Assembly (NCBI GenBank): GCA_902801765.1
Contig: CADCJO010000003.1
Coordinates: 1-64,000 of the forward strand
Direction: 5' to 3'
Source of the DNA: an uncultured Eubacteriales bacterium
GTDB lineage: Bacteria > Bacillota > Clostridia > Christensenellales > Aristaeellaceae
DNA: 64,000 nt
Shown here: piece after piece, positions 45,701 through 52,585 of the stretch
Layout of the letters: each line of letters begins with the position of its first letter
Position numbering within the stretch: the stretch's first letter is position 1
The notes under the pieces: generated by a model
What the model was told of the DNA's origin: nothing
The model's database searches: none
The model's input: the letters and a program-made list of their open reading frames with translations, nothing else
Program-made: the position numbers and the translations under genes

Positions 45701-45795
45701 AGCGCCGCTTGTTCGACAAGCTCATCACGCCCGGTGAAGAAATGCCCACGAAGCTGACCGAACAGGATATTCTGTCGCTGTTCGACGGAAAATAA
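42706..45795 (+). CDS. SWIM zinc-finger SNF2 family helicase
   Basis: The 1029-residue protein has an N-terminal SWIM zinc finger (IRCDCGGYPCAHGVAAAL), a long SNF2-associated middle, and the SNF2 ATPase. Motif I is ILADDMGLGKTVQMLSALL, motif II LDEAQQIKN, TGTPMENHAGELWSLFDF, LISLKAGGTGLNLTGADLVI, and motif VI QATGRAHRIGQTKKV. Bacterial RapA-like members remodel protein-nucleic-acid complexes. GGAGG precedes the ATG. It ends at a shared terminator with rplL on the other strand. No adjacent defence gene suggests an antiviral role. Confidence 0.92.
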   Translation: MLTEEMLREQAGEDIFSQGSSIFHRALVREARRVRDEQKDEVIYIVSDGERHLVSVSAGQIRCDCGGYPCAHGVAAALTALESGVVQDMEKHRAQLAAPALFEAVSAMLPETDGIRLAPALFLTREGLRIGLKIGEDRLYVVRHIPRFLECREKNETLSFGKGFEYRPQWMRFSEKENTLLDILAECCENSGVQSLSPADARVMLLPPRAAVRVLESLSGLPFTLQFKGIQYQVQGVKSKALPLNFLLSGTPQKLIMTAELPETLIPLTKDYRFILADGECLQLPREEQALVSALHRFSSGRETAVSFSPSDTQRVMSELLPFLLREASVTIDPALESNFLHLPLTARVYLDKENSDVTAKVSFLYGQVELDPFDPNSIPADALLLRDAAAERAVLDELAQDGFHIYKNVVYLSGNEKIYDFVTEGAARLTNCAEVFFSKDFRRLSPRKPLFKGALRLQSGQLQLEMMDGDTPIDELWPLLEALRKRRRYFRFKSGDYLDLSDAAEWQPLAEAMAESAEATGKQELGACWAAYLAALIKENGLDVTLDESASQAASLSFTPPAPPIDCLRPYQERGFAWLLSLHALGMGGILADDMGLGKTVQMLSALLSVKENSPDHKPSLIVSPTSLTYNWLSECARFTPQLSVLLLSGTQAARAEQIEQLRKGDAPDLVITSYPLIRRDIMLMKDISFRFAILDEAQQIKNVQSVGAHAVKLLTAETRIALTGTPMENHAGELWSLFDFVLPGYLPRYTDFLRRWGEGQNADDLRRRIRPFLMRRVKGDVLGELPEKMESVLMAELPPEQRRVYDAALLQKRDRVNRILQDKGMGRGRAEVLSAITELRQICCHPALCLPDYDGVSGKLELLMDVLPGSLAAGRRALIFSQFTSMLHIIEKRLQQEGIPYLYLDGDTPPAKRLELTERYNSGETDVFLISLKAGGTGLNLTGADLVIHYDPWWNPTAEEQATGRAHRIGQTKKVEVLRLVVHHSIEEQVLKMSDRKRRLFDKLITPGEEMPTKLTEQDILSLFDGK

Positions 45796-45803
45796 AGACA
45801 AGC

Positions 45804-45840
45804 AAAAAGCTGGCTCCCAAACGGGAGCCAGCTTTTTTTG
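45804..45840. terminator. Bidirectional terminator between the SNF2 gene and rplL
   Basis: AAAAAGCTGGCTCCC and GGGAGCCAGCTTTTTTT pair around AAAC, with T-runs on both strands. Confidence 0.92.
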
Positions 45841-45850
45841 ATCAAAACAA

Positions 45851-46222
45851 TTACTTGATTTCGACCTTGGCGCCGACTTCGGCAAACTGAGCCTTGACCT
45901 TTTCGGCTTCTTCCTTGGACACGCCTTCCTTGAGGGCCTTGGGCAGGCTCTCGACGAAGTCCTTGGCTTCCTTCAGGCCCAGACCGCTGACGACTTCGCG
46001 GACGGCCTTGATGACCTTGATCTTTTCAGAGCCGGCATCGACCAGGATGGCGTCGAATTCGGTCTGTTCTTCAGCGGGAGCGGCAGCAGCGCCAGCAGCG
46101 GCACCACCGGCAACGGCGATCGCGCCGGTCACGCCGAACTTTTCTTTCAGGGCTTCAACCAGTTCGTTAACTTCCATGAGAGACATTTTCTCAATGGCTT
46201 CAATGATTTCCTGAACGGACAT
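45851..46222 (-). CDS. rplL: 50S ribosomal protein L7/L12
   Basis: L7/L12 forms the flexible stalk that recruits translation GTPases. The 123-residue product has the N-terminal dimer domain ([20 protein letters not shown]), an Ala/Gly hinge ([20 protein letters not shown]), and the C-terminal domain with [20 protein letters not shown] and [21 protein letters not shown] lies 8 nt before the ATG at 46222; the ATG five codons upstream is part of that site. It follows rplJ. Confidence 0.97.
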   Translation of the reverse strand: MSVQEIIEAIEKMSLMEVNELVEALKEKFGVTGAIAVAGGAAAGAAAAPAEEQTEFDAILVDAGSEKIKVIKAVREVVSGLGLKEAKDFVESLPKALKEGVSKEEAEKVKAQFAEVGAKVEIK

Positions 46223-46288
46223 TTTACTTTCCTCCATTTTATTTCGCGTTTGATTGAGTTTTACGCGGCATTTATGCCGCTGCGTCTG

Positions 46289-46789
46289 TTAGGCGGCTTC
46301 CTTCTTTTCGGCGATTTCGGACAGCGTGGCCACCAGCGCGGACATGGGGCTCATCAGGCAGCCAACCAGGGTCGCCATGAGTTCGTCCTTTCCGGGCATC
46401 TTGGACAGCTTGACCATCGTCTTTTCGTCGGCAGCCTTGTTCTCGAAGATACCGCCGGTGATCTTGAGGGATTCCAGCTTGTTCTTCTCGATGAACTGCG
46501 CCACGGCCTTGGGGCCGGACACGGGATCCTTCTTGCTGAACACGAAAGCGTTGGGGCCGTTCAGCAGGTCGTCCAGACCGGTGATGCCCAGCTGCTCCAC
46601 CGCCAGCTTGAACAGGCGGTTCTTCAGCACGCAGTAATCCACGTCGTTTTCACGGCAGCTGCGGCGCAGGTTGGTGTCCTGCTCCACGGTCAGGCCGGTG
46701 TAGCTGACTACGGTCACGGATTCGGCGTTCTTCAGCCGTTCCACGATCTGCGCTACCTTTTCGACTTTCATATCGCGGTTCTTGCTCAT
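46289..46789 (-). CDS. rplJ: 50S ribosomal protein L10
   Basis: L10 anchors the L7/L12 stalk to the ribosome. The 166-residue protein has SVTVVSYTGLTVEQDTNLRR, VDYCVLKNRLFKLAVEQLGI and the C-terminal helix MSALVATLSEIAEKKEAA that binds L7/L12. AGGAGGTG is about 13 nt before the ATG at 46789, a long spacing. The L10 leader lies upstream, so the L10-L12 complex probably represses its own operon. Confidence 0.96.
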   Translation of the reverse strand: MSKNRDMKVEKVAQIVERLKNAESVTVVSYTGLTVEQDTNLRRSCRENDVDYCVLKNRLFKLAVEQLGITGLDDLLNGPNAFVFSKKDPVSGPKAVAQFIEKNKLESLKITGGIFENKAADEKTMVKLSKMPGKDELMATLVGCLMSPMSALVATLSEIAEKKEAA

Positions 46790-46792
46790 TGT

Positions 46793-46955
46793 TTCTGTTA
46801 CACCTCCTCAATGGCTCGGAGTAAAAAGAAAACCCTTGCGCCAAACGCAAGGGAGAGCAAGTTCAGATTACTTTCCGTTGCGCCTCGGCGGGCGGGACGA
46901 ACCCTTTACGCGCTTTCGCGCACCTGCTGTCTTTGGCACAGGCTCTTTCAAAGCC
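46793..46955 (-). ncRNA. Ribosomal L10 leader RNA
   Basis: The minus-strand leader contains TGCCAAAGACAGCAGGTGCG, close to the conserved kink-turn core of L10 leaders, and a GCC GCCGAGGC segment. A terminator-like hairpin (CCCTTGCG/CGCAAGGG, then TTTTCTTTTT) spans 46823-46853. L10-L12 binding should control read-through or translation of rplJ-rplL. Confidence 0.88.
46823..46853 (-). terminator. Attenuator hairpin in the L10 leader
   Basis: CCCTTGCG pairs with CGCAAGGG around a TTTGG-type loop, followed by TTTTCTTTTT on the minus strand. Confidence 0.82.
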
Positions 46956-46962
46956 AGAAAGT

Positions 46963-46991
46963 ATATTATCATATCTTTGCGTGCGTGTCAA
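46963..46991 (-). promoter_or_regulatory. Sigma-A promoter of rplJ-rplL
   Basis: The minus strand has TTGACA, a 17-nt spacer and TAATAT, just upstream of the L10 leader. Confidence 0.78.
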
Positions 46992-47060
46992 TGCTTTCGA
47001 AAAAATATTTTGGGATACTGCCATCCGGAGAGAAGCGGCGCTTGAAGCAATAAGAAAGCA

Positions 47061-49130
47061 TTATACCAGCGGCGCCAGCACGGCGGCGGTTTTGCCCATC
47101 ATACGGCAGAGCAGCTTGCCTTCCTTCACACAGCCCACAGCGCGGGGCACGGTGTCATAACCCGTTTCTGTGGTGCCGAACACTTGGAACACCCGCGTTC
47201 CTTCCTGCACGCCCACGTCGCTCAAGGGAATCGCAATCACCTGGGCATCGTCCAGATTATTGACGGCAACGGCCAGACAGCTGTCCTCGTCAAAGCGGGC
47301 GTAGGAGATAAAGCCGTAACCGGAGCAGAGGGGCTTGAAGCTGCCGTTTTTCAGGACGGGACGGTTGCGGCGCAGACGGGCTAAGGACTTGTGCAGATCG
47401 ATCAGGCTCTGATTCTCATGGCCCCAGGGATAGGTGCGGCGGTTGTCCGGATCGGTCCAGCCCACCTGTCCCGCTTCGTCGCCATAATAAATCGTCGGCG
47501 CGCCGGGCCAGGTCATTTGAATCAGAACCCCCGCCCGGAAAACGCCCAGGTTCACGCCTTCGGACGCCGCGCCGCTGCCCGCGCTCTGCAGCCTGCCCAC
47601 CCGGCCGTTGGTGCGGGTAAGGAAGCGGCTGTGGTCGTGGTTGCTCAGTTCGTTCATGGCGCACAGCACGCTGGGCGTGGGCATGCGGCTCATGTTTTCC
47701 CGCATGATGCCAAAGAACGCGTCGCCATTCTGGTACAGGTCGTCCCGCCGGGAATCGGAATGCTTTTCCATGCCGGTGAGAAAATATGTGACCGGCTCCA
47801 TGAACGCGTCGTAGTTCATGACCGAGTCCCATTCGTCCCCCCGCAGCCATTCGGCGGGGTCGCCGTAATGCTCGGCGATGATCAGCACGTTGGGGTTGAC
47901 CGCCTTGACCCTGCGGCGGAATTCCTTCCAGAACAGGTGATTGAATTCCCGGCTGTGGCCCAGGTCCGCCGCCACATCCAGCCGCCAGCCGTCGATGGAG
48001 TACGGCGGCTGGGCCCATTTTTCGGCGATCCGAAAGATTTCCTCGCACAGTTCACGGCTGTCTTCGTAGTTCAGCTTGGGCAGCGTTTCCACGCCCCACC
48101 AGCTGTCGTAATCCTTGCGATCCTTGAACTGGAAATAATTGCGGTAAGGGCTCTTGGGATTGTCGTAAGCGCCGGGCTGATAAGCGCCGGACTGGGCGTA
48201 GATGCCTTCCTTGTCCATCCATTTGTGGAAGGAGGCGCAGTGATTGAACACGCCGTCCAGAATGATCTTCATGCCCCGGCGGTGCAGCTCGCGGCAGAAC
48301 CGGGCGAACCAGGCGTCGCTTTCCGCCAGGTTCTTTTCGTCCGTCGTGCGCAGGATATACTGCCGGGCATGAGTATTCTTATGCTCGTTTTTTTGCAGCA
48401 GGTGATCTTCATCGTTGAAAATGACGGTAAAGTGCGGGTCAACATGGGCGTAGTCCTGGGTGTCGTATTTATGGGTGGAGGGCGATACGAAAATGGGGTT
48501 GAAATAAATTGCCTCCACCCCCAGGCTTTGCAGGTAATCCAGCTTTTCCAGCACGCCCTCCAGGTCGCCGCCATAGAACACGCGGTAATCGCCGATTTGA
48601 GGCAGCTGGTGCCAGTTTTCCGCGTGGCGGATATAGCCGCCGGAATAATAGTACTCGTGGTCGCGCACATCGTTGAAGGAATTGCCGTTGCGGAAGCGGT
48701 CGGTAAAAATCTGGTACTGCAACGCCCCCTTCGCCCAGGCGGGCACGTGGAACCCGGGAATCAGGTGGAAGGAGTGGGCCGGATCGGGAAAAGGCACGGA
48801 ATCGGTATAGGCCGCGCCGGTGCGGCGGTAGTGGATATATTTACCCTTCCAGGCAACTAAAAAAGAATAGAAAACGGAAGAATCATCCATGCAGATCAGT
48901 TCGGTGTCGTACCAGTCAAAGCAGGCGTCGGTCTTGTACTTCCGCATCGGCACCACCAGCGTGGGATAGCCCGTCAGCAGCGTCACCTGGGCATTCATGT
49001 TCTTTAAAATCCGAAACCGGATGCGAACGCTGTCGCCCGCCTCCGGCTCGGCGGGGGTGCGGAATAATTCTGTTTCGTCGCTGAATAAAGAGGAGATCAG
49101 GGCTTCTTCCATGGGGAACAGCTGGCTCAT
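47061..49130 (-). CDS. GH13 alpha-glucan hydrolase (neopullulanase/cyclomaltodextrinase type)
   Basis: The 689-residue protein has an N-terminal CBM34-like domain (about 1-115), then a GH13 barrel: YQIFTDRFRNGN, LQSLGVEAIYFNPIF, GWRLDVAADLGHS with the nucleophile Asp, VLIIAEHYGDPAEW with the acid Glu, and ELSNHDHSRFLTR with the third Asp. This layout is typical of GH13_20 enzymes that cut cyclodextrins, pullulan and maltodextrins. There is no signal peptide, so it probably works inside the cell. AAGGAG precedes the ATG at 49130 by 12 nt. A catabolite-repression-like site lies at 49170-49185. Confidence 0.92.
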   Translation of the reverse strand: MSQLFPMEEALISSLFSDETELFRTPAEPEAGDSVRIRFRILKNMNAQVTLLTGYPTLVVPMRKYKTDACFDWYDTELICMDDSSVFYSFLVAWKGKYIHYRRTGAAYTDSVPFPDPAHSFHLIPGFHVPAWAKGALQYQIFTDRFRNGNSFNDVRDHEYYYSGGYIRHAENWHQLPQIGDYRVFYGGDLEGVLEKLDYLQSLGVEAIYFNPIFVSPSTHKYDTQDYAHVDPHFTVIFNDEDHLLQKNEHKNTHARQYILRTTDEKNLAESDAWFARFCRELHRRGMKIILDGVFNHCASFHKWMDKEGIYAQSGAYQPGAYDNPKSPYRNYFQFKDRKDYDSWWGVETLPKLNYEDSRELCEEIFRIAEKWAQPPYSIDGWRLDVAADLGHSREFNHLFWKEFRRRVKAVNPNVLIIAEHYGDPAEWLRGDEWDSVMNYDAFMEPVTYFLTGMEKHSDSRRDDLYQNGDAFFGIMRENMSRMPTPSVLCAMNELSNHDHSRFLTRTNGRVGRLQSAGSGAASEGVNLGVFRAGVLIQMTWPGAPTIYYGDEAGQVGWTDPDNRRTYPWGHENQSLIDLHKSLARLRRNRPVLKNGSFKPLCSGYGFISYARFDEDSCLAVAVNNLDDAQVIAIPLSDVGVQEGTRVFQVFGTTETGYDTVPRAVGCVKEGKLLCRMMGKTAAVLAPLV

Positions 49131-49169
49131 AAAAATGGGAGGCTCCTTCCTGAAATGAAGAATCACGGC

Positions 49170-49185
49170 GCGAAAGCGCTTTCAA
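49170..49185. promoter_or_regulatory. cre-like (CcpA) site upstream of the amylase gene
   Basis: The sequence holds a perfect GAAAGCGCTTTC palindrome (TTGAAAGCGCTTTCGC on the minus strand), close to the cre consensus. It lies about 15 nt downstream of a TATGAT -10-like box (49199-49204), a normal position for glucose repression of a starch gene. Confidence 0.65.
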
Positions 49186-49393
49186 TCAGCCGTCATCTAT
49201 CATACCATAAAAAATTTGAAATGACCATTCCTATTTCCAAATTGATAAAAAGATTTCATAATTTGCAAAGAACGAAAAGCGGCTCCAGCCATGCCAATTT
49301 GTAACACTTGCCGCTGTTTCGTTTACTTTTTCGACAGGTTATGTTATCATGATCCCGAACAAACGCAATTCACACGCAAGGAGGCGAGACGCC

Positions 49394-51760
49394 TTGAAAC
49401 ACTTTTTCCGCCGCTGCGCCGCTGCATTGATCGCTGCCGCTCTGTTCCTCCCGCCGCTTTCCGGGCTCGCCGCCTACGCTAAGCTGGAACGCGGGATGGA
49501 AAACCCGCAGGTGCTGAACATGCAGCTGGCCCTCGCGTCGCTGGGGTTTAATCTGAAAACCGACGGCAAATACGGCATGGGCACCCAGAGCGTGGTCAAG
49601 CAGTTCCAGCGCAAATACGGCCTGACCATTGACGGTGTGGCCGGGGACAAAACACTGACGCTGCTGTATTCGCTGGCCCCTTCCTTTGCTCCGGGCAGCT
49701 ACGGAACGGTTGCCGCACAGCCCACCGCCGCGCCTTTGACGAACCTGCCCACTGGCAGTTCCTCCTCTGCCCTCACCGCCACGGTGACCACGCCCAGCGG
49801 CAGCCTGAATCTGCGGAACGGCCCGTCCTCCTCCGCGAAGGTGCTGACTACTGTGCCCTACGGCGACATGATGATCGTGGTCAGCCGCGGCAGCACCTGG
49901 TGCTCCGTCATCTATAACGGTACGGCGGGCTATGTGATGACCAAATATCTTTCCTTCGGCACAGCCCTGCCGTATCCGATCGCAACCGCCGCGCCTCTGC
50001 CCACGGCGACACAGCAGCCCATGTATGCTGAGAACACCCAGGCCATGGTGACTACCACCGGCGGAAGCCTGAACCTGCGGGAAAGCCCTGCTGACAATGC
50101 CCGCGTGATCGCCACGGTGCCCTATGGCACGTGGGTCACAGTGACAGCCCGGGGAACGGGCTGGTGCATGGTGCGGTACGGCAATCTCACCGGCTACGTC
50201 ATGACCCGCTACCTCTCCTTCGGTGTCAGCCAGCCAACTGCCGCGCCGTACGTCTACCCCACCGCCGCGCCGACAGCGCTTCCGATCAATACATATATAC
50301 CGGCCATTTCCAACATGGGAACGGCCTGGGTGGCCACCCCGAGCGGCAGCCTGAACCTGCGCCAAAGCCCTGCCGACAATGCGCGGGTGATCGCAGCCAT
50401 TCCTTACGGCGCGCCTGTCAGCGTCCTGTCCCGCGGTTCTGTGTGGTGCATGGTTACTTATAACGGCCAGCAGGGTTATGTAAAGACCTCCTACCTGCGG
50501 TTCGCCGGTACGCCCACCGCCGCGCCCACCCCTGTGCCCACCGCCGCGCCGACTCAGGCTCCGGCTTACAATGGTACAGTAACCCAGGCGCTGGTCACCA
50601 CATCAGGCGGCACGCTGAACCTGCGGGAGCAGCCCTCCTCCGCCTCCCGCGTCATTTTGCTGATGCCCAACGCTTCCTCCGTGACGGTGTACAGCCGGGG
50701 TGCGGATTGGAGCGAAATCAGCTATCAGGGCAACCGGGGCTACGTGATGAGCAAATACCTGACCTTCCTGGGCGCTTCCGCCGGAAAGACCGAGGCCGAG
50801 GACGACGATCCCTCCGCCTTCACCCGCACCCTGAAAAAGGGCATGACCGGGGCGGACGTAGCCTGGCTGCAGAACCGGCTGACGGAGCTGGGCTACACGG
50901 TGACGGTCACGAATATTTATGACGACGCGACCTTCGCCGCCGTGAAAGCTTTCCAGCAGCAAAACGGCCTGGACGCCGACGGCAGCGCCGGGAGCCAGAC
51001 CTTCCAGGTGCTCAAAAGCGGCAGCGCGCGCCGGGCAGGCGCTGCCCCGCTCCAATACAGCACCGTGCGCATTGATCAGACCGGCAGCGACGTCAAGCAG
51101 GTCCAAACCGATCTGAAAGCATTGGGCTATCCCGTCACTGTTTCCGGGACGTACGACGAAAAGACCCACAACGCCGTCGTCGCATTCCAGCAGCGCAACG
51201 GTCTGGTCATCAGCGGTATTGCCGACGCCCTGACCCGGCAGATTCTGCATGGCGGCGGGGGCAAGCCCTATTCCACCTATGTGGCGGCGCTGCCGGAAGG
51301 AGAAGGCCGCATGACCGCCCCCAGCGTGAGCCAAATGAAGCTGCTGCGCTGGCAGGAGGACATCAAGCCCACCGTCCGCGCCGGGCAGACCTTCACCGTC
51401 TATGACCCCAATACCGGCCTGGGCTGGAAGCTGGTTTTCTATTCTCTCGGCCGCCACGCCGACAGTCAGCCCGCCACCTGGCGCGATACGCAAATCATGA
51501 ACCGCTCCTTCGGCGACACCTCCTGGACGATCCATCCTGTCTACGTGATGCTGCCCAGCGGCCAGTGGACCATGGCCACCATGCACAACCGCCCGCACCT
51601 TTACGGCTCCATTAACGACAACGGTTTCGGCGGACATCTGTGCGTCCACTTCCTGCGGGATATGGCCGAGGCCCGGAAGAACGACCCCAACTATGGCGTC
51701 AACAATCAGGTCATGCTGCGCAATGCCTGGAAAACCCTGACCGGCGAAACCGTAAACTGA
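49394..51760 (+). CDS. Secreted SH3b/PG_binding_1 protein with C-terminal GHxCxHF domain (paralogue)
   Basis: The 788-residue protein begins at TTG (AAGGAGG 9 nt upstream) with a signal peptide (ALIAAALFLPPLSGLAAYA). Domain order: one PG_binding_1 repeat, four SH3b domains (each GSLNLR...YGYV-like, e.g. GSLNLRNGPSSSAKVLTTVP), two further PG_binding_1 repeats (VAWLQNRLTELGYTVTVTNI, VKQVQTDLKALGYPVTVSGT), and a C-terminal domain of about 120 residues. That domain shares YDPxxGL, SxGxHADS, VxVxxPxGQ and GHxCxHFxRxM with the protein at 8145-11105; the cysteine is C750. Pro/Thr/Ala linkers join the blocks. Secretion and wall binding are likely; the enzymatic role is inferred only from the motif. 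Confidence 0.85.
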   Translation: MKHFFRRCAAALIAAALFLPPLSGLAAYAKLERGMENPQVLNMQLALASLGFNLKTDGKYGMGTQSVVKQFQRKYGLTIDGVAGDKTLTLLYSLAPSFAPGSYGTVAAQPTAAPLTNLPTGSSSSALTATVTTPSGSLNLRNGPSSSAKVLTTVPYGDMMIVVSRGSTWCSVIYNGTAGYVMTKYLSFGTALPYPIATAAPLPTATQQPMYAENTQAMVTTTGGSLNLRESPADNARVIATVPYGTWVTVTARGTGWCMVRYGNLTGYVMTRYLSFGVSQPTAAPYVYPTAAPTALPINTYIPAISNMGTAWVATPSGSLNLRQSPADNARVIAAIPYGAPVSVLSRGSVWCMVTYNGQQGYVKTSYLRFAGTPTAAPTPVPTAAPTQAPAYNGTVTQALVTTSGGTLNLREQPSSASRVILLMPNASSVTVYSRGADWSEISYQGNRGYVMSKYLTFLGASAGKTEAEDDDPSAFTRTLKKGMTGADVAWLQNRLTELGYTVTVTNIYDDATFAAVKAFQQQNGLDADGSAGSQTFQVLKSGSARRAGAAPLQYSTVRIDQTGSDVKQVQTDLKALGYPVTVSGTYDEKTHNAVVAFQQRNGLVISGIADALTRQILHGGGGKPYSTYVAALPEGEGRMTAPSVSQMKLLRWQEDIKPTVRAGQTFTVYDPNTGLGWKLVFYSLGRHADSQPATWRDTQIMNRSFGDTSWTIHPVYVMLPSGQWTMATMHNRPHLYGSINDNGFGGHLCVHFLRDMAEARKNDPNYGVNNQVMLRNAWKTLTGETVN

Positions 51761-51780
51761 TACCGCTTTTGAACACATTC

Positions 51781-51819
51781 GCTCCCCCTCCGTCTTTGCG
51801 CGAGGGGGAGCGAATTTTT
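51781..51819 (+). terminator. Terminator after the second SH3/peptidoglycan-binding gene
   Basis: GCTCCCCCTC pairs with GAGGGGGAGC, followed by GAATTTTTC. Confidence 0.78.
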
Positions 51820-51840
51820 CCATTTATCTTCTATAATCTT

Positions 51841-51965
51841 ATACTATTTCTCGTCTAAAATATTGAAAGATTCGGGATGGATTTTTCGTTCTGGCAAAGC
51901 TGAATGAAGGGAGGCGTAGCAGCGCTACGTTGACCAGATTCAATGGTTTAGACGAGAAATAGTAT
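51841..51965. mobile_element. 125-bp MITE-like element with 19-bp inverted repeats
   Basis: The ends ATACTATTTCTCGTCTAAA and TTTAGACGAGAAATAGTAT are perfect 19-bp inverted repeats, with ATTGAA repeated a little further in. The element can be read as flanked by TA on both sides, as expected for IS630/mariner-type insertions. There is no ORF. Confidence 0.72.
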
Positions 51966-51991
51966 TAACAGTTATGTTATGAAGGGTGAAA

Positions 51992-52098
51992 AAACGACGA
52001 AGCGAGGGCCTGTGCGGCCCTCGTGCACCTGCACCAGGGGACTTCGTCCCCTGGACCCATTTAGCGGATGGAGCTTGTCTGATCAAATCAAGTCTGTT
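51992..52098 (-). repeat. Hairpin repeat R3, copy 2 (inverted relative to copy 1)
   Basis: On the minus strand it reads as copy 1 does (CTAAATGGGTCCAGGGG and so on). Perfect hairpins are CGAGGGCC/GGCCCTCG (52003-52023) and CCAGGGGAC/GTCCCCTGG (52034-52054) around a GAA loop on the minus strand. Confidence 0.75.
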
Positions 52099-52145
52099 CC
52101 CGCTGATACGGGTAAGAACGCGGAAGTCTGGCTTGGTGCCGTTGT

Positions 52146-52270
52146 GCTTCTGGCCCGGCGGCGAAGCCGCCAACCCGGATGCTTTGCATCCGGGGAAAGC
52201 CAGAGAATAATCCGTAGGGGAAAATTTATTTTCCCCCTCGGATTTTCCCGGGCTTTCTTGGGCCAGAAGC
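52146..52270. other. Cloverleaf-like multi-stem element of unknown type
   Basis: An outer 11-bp stem (GCTTCTGGCCC, 52146-52156, with GGGCCAGAAGC, 52260-52270) encloses three arms. They are GGCGGC-GAA-GCCGCC (52157-52171), CCGGATGC-TTT-GCATCCGG (52175-52193), and a long arm of three stacked stems: GAAAGCC/GGCTTTC, AATCCG/CGGATT and GGGGAAAA/TTTTCCCC (52195-52257). All listed stems pair perfectly. It could be a structured RNA or a palindromic repeat; strand, promoter and function are unknown. Confidence 0.7.
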
Positions 52271-52350
52271 CCTCTAACTTTTCGCAACCCCGGCGCGGCA
52301 GGCGGAGCTTGTCTGCTTATTCCAGCTACGTTATTCCGCCAGTTGCGGGT

Positions 52351-52394
52351 CCAGGGGGATCATCCCCCTGGTGGGGTCTGGGGTGAAACCCCAG
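52351..52394. repeat. Pair of perfect short hairpins
   Basis: CCAGGGGGAT-C-ATCCCCCTGG (52351-52371) is followed by CTGGGGT-GAA-ACCCCAG (52378-52394). The first resembles the CCAGGGG hairpin of repeat R3, and the second again has a GAA loop. Confidence 0.7.
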
Positions 52395-52411
52395 CGTTCC
52401 CTTCTTTTTGA

Positions 52412-52538
52412 ATTAGGGAGTGTTCACACTACCGCTCAAAGGTTGAATTCTGGCTGATTTTCCGTCATACTGCGTTGCATTTCCTTGAAATACCGCCAGT
52501 ATTCCTGCGGTTTTCGGGTAGTGTGAACACTCCCTAAT
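52412..52538. mobile_element. 127-bp MITE-like element with 22-bp inverted repeats
   Basis: Ends containing GGGAGTGTTCACACTACC and its complement are perfect over 22 bp; TA stands at both outer borders of the 18-bp core repeat. The interior has no ORF. Together with the features above it fills the 825-nt gene-free interval 51761-52585. Confidence 0.78.
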
Positions 52539-52585
52539 AATACATCCTTGAGAACATGACTGTTAAGTGATTAGAAACTGAATAG

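Noticed and set aside
42706..45795. The SNF2 helicase as part of a defence island
   Set aside because: Neighbours are a dehydrogenase and ribosomal protein genes; the SWIM-SNF2 layout is common in housekeeping Firmicutes proteins.
47391..48860. A 489-codon plus-strand frame opposite the amylase gene
   Set aside because: It is an antisense shadow of a clear GH13 gene.
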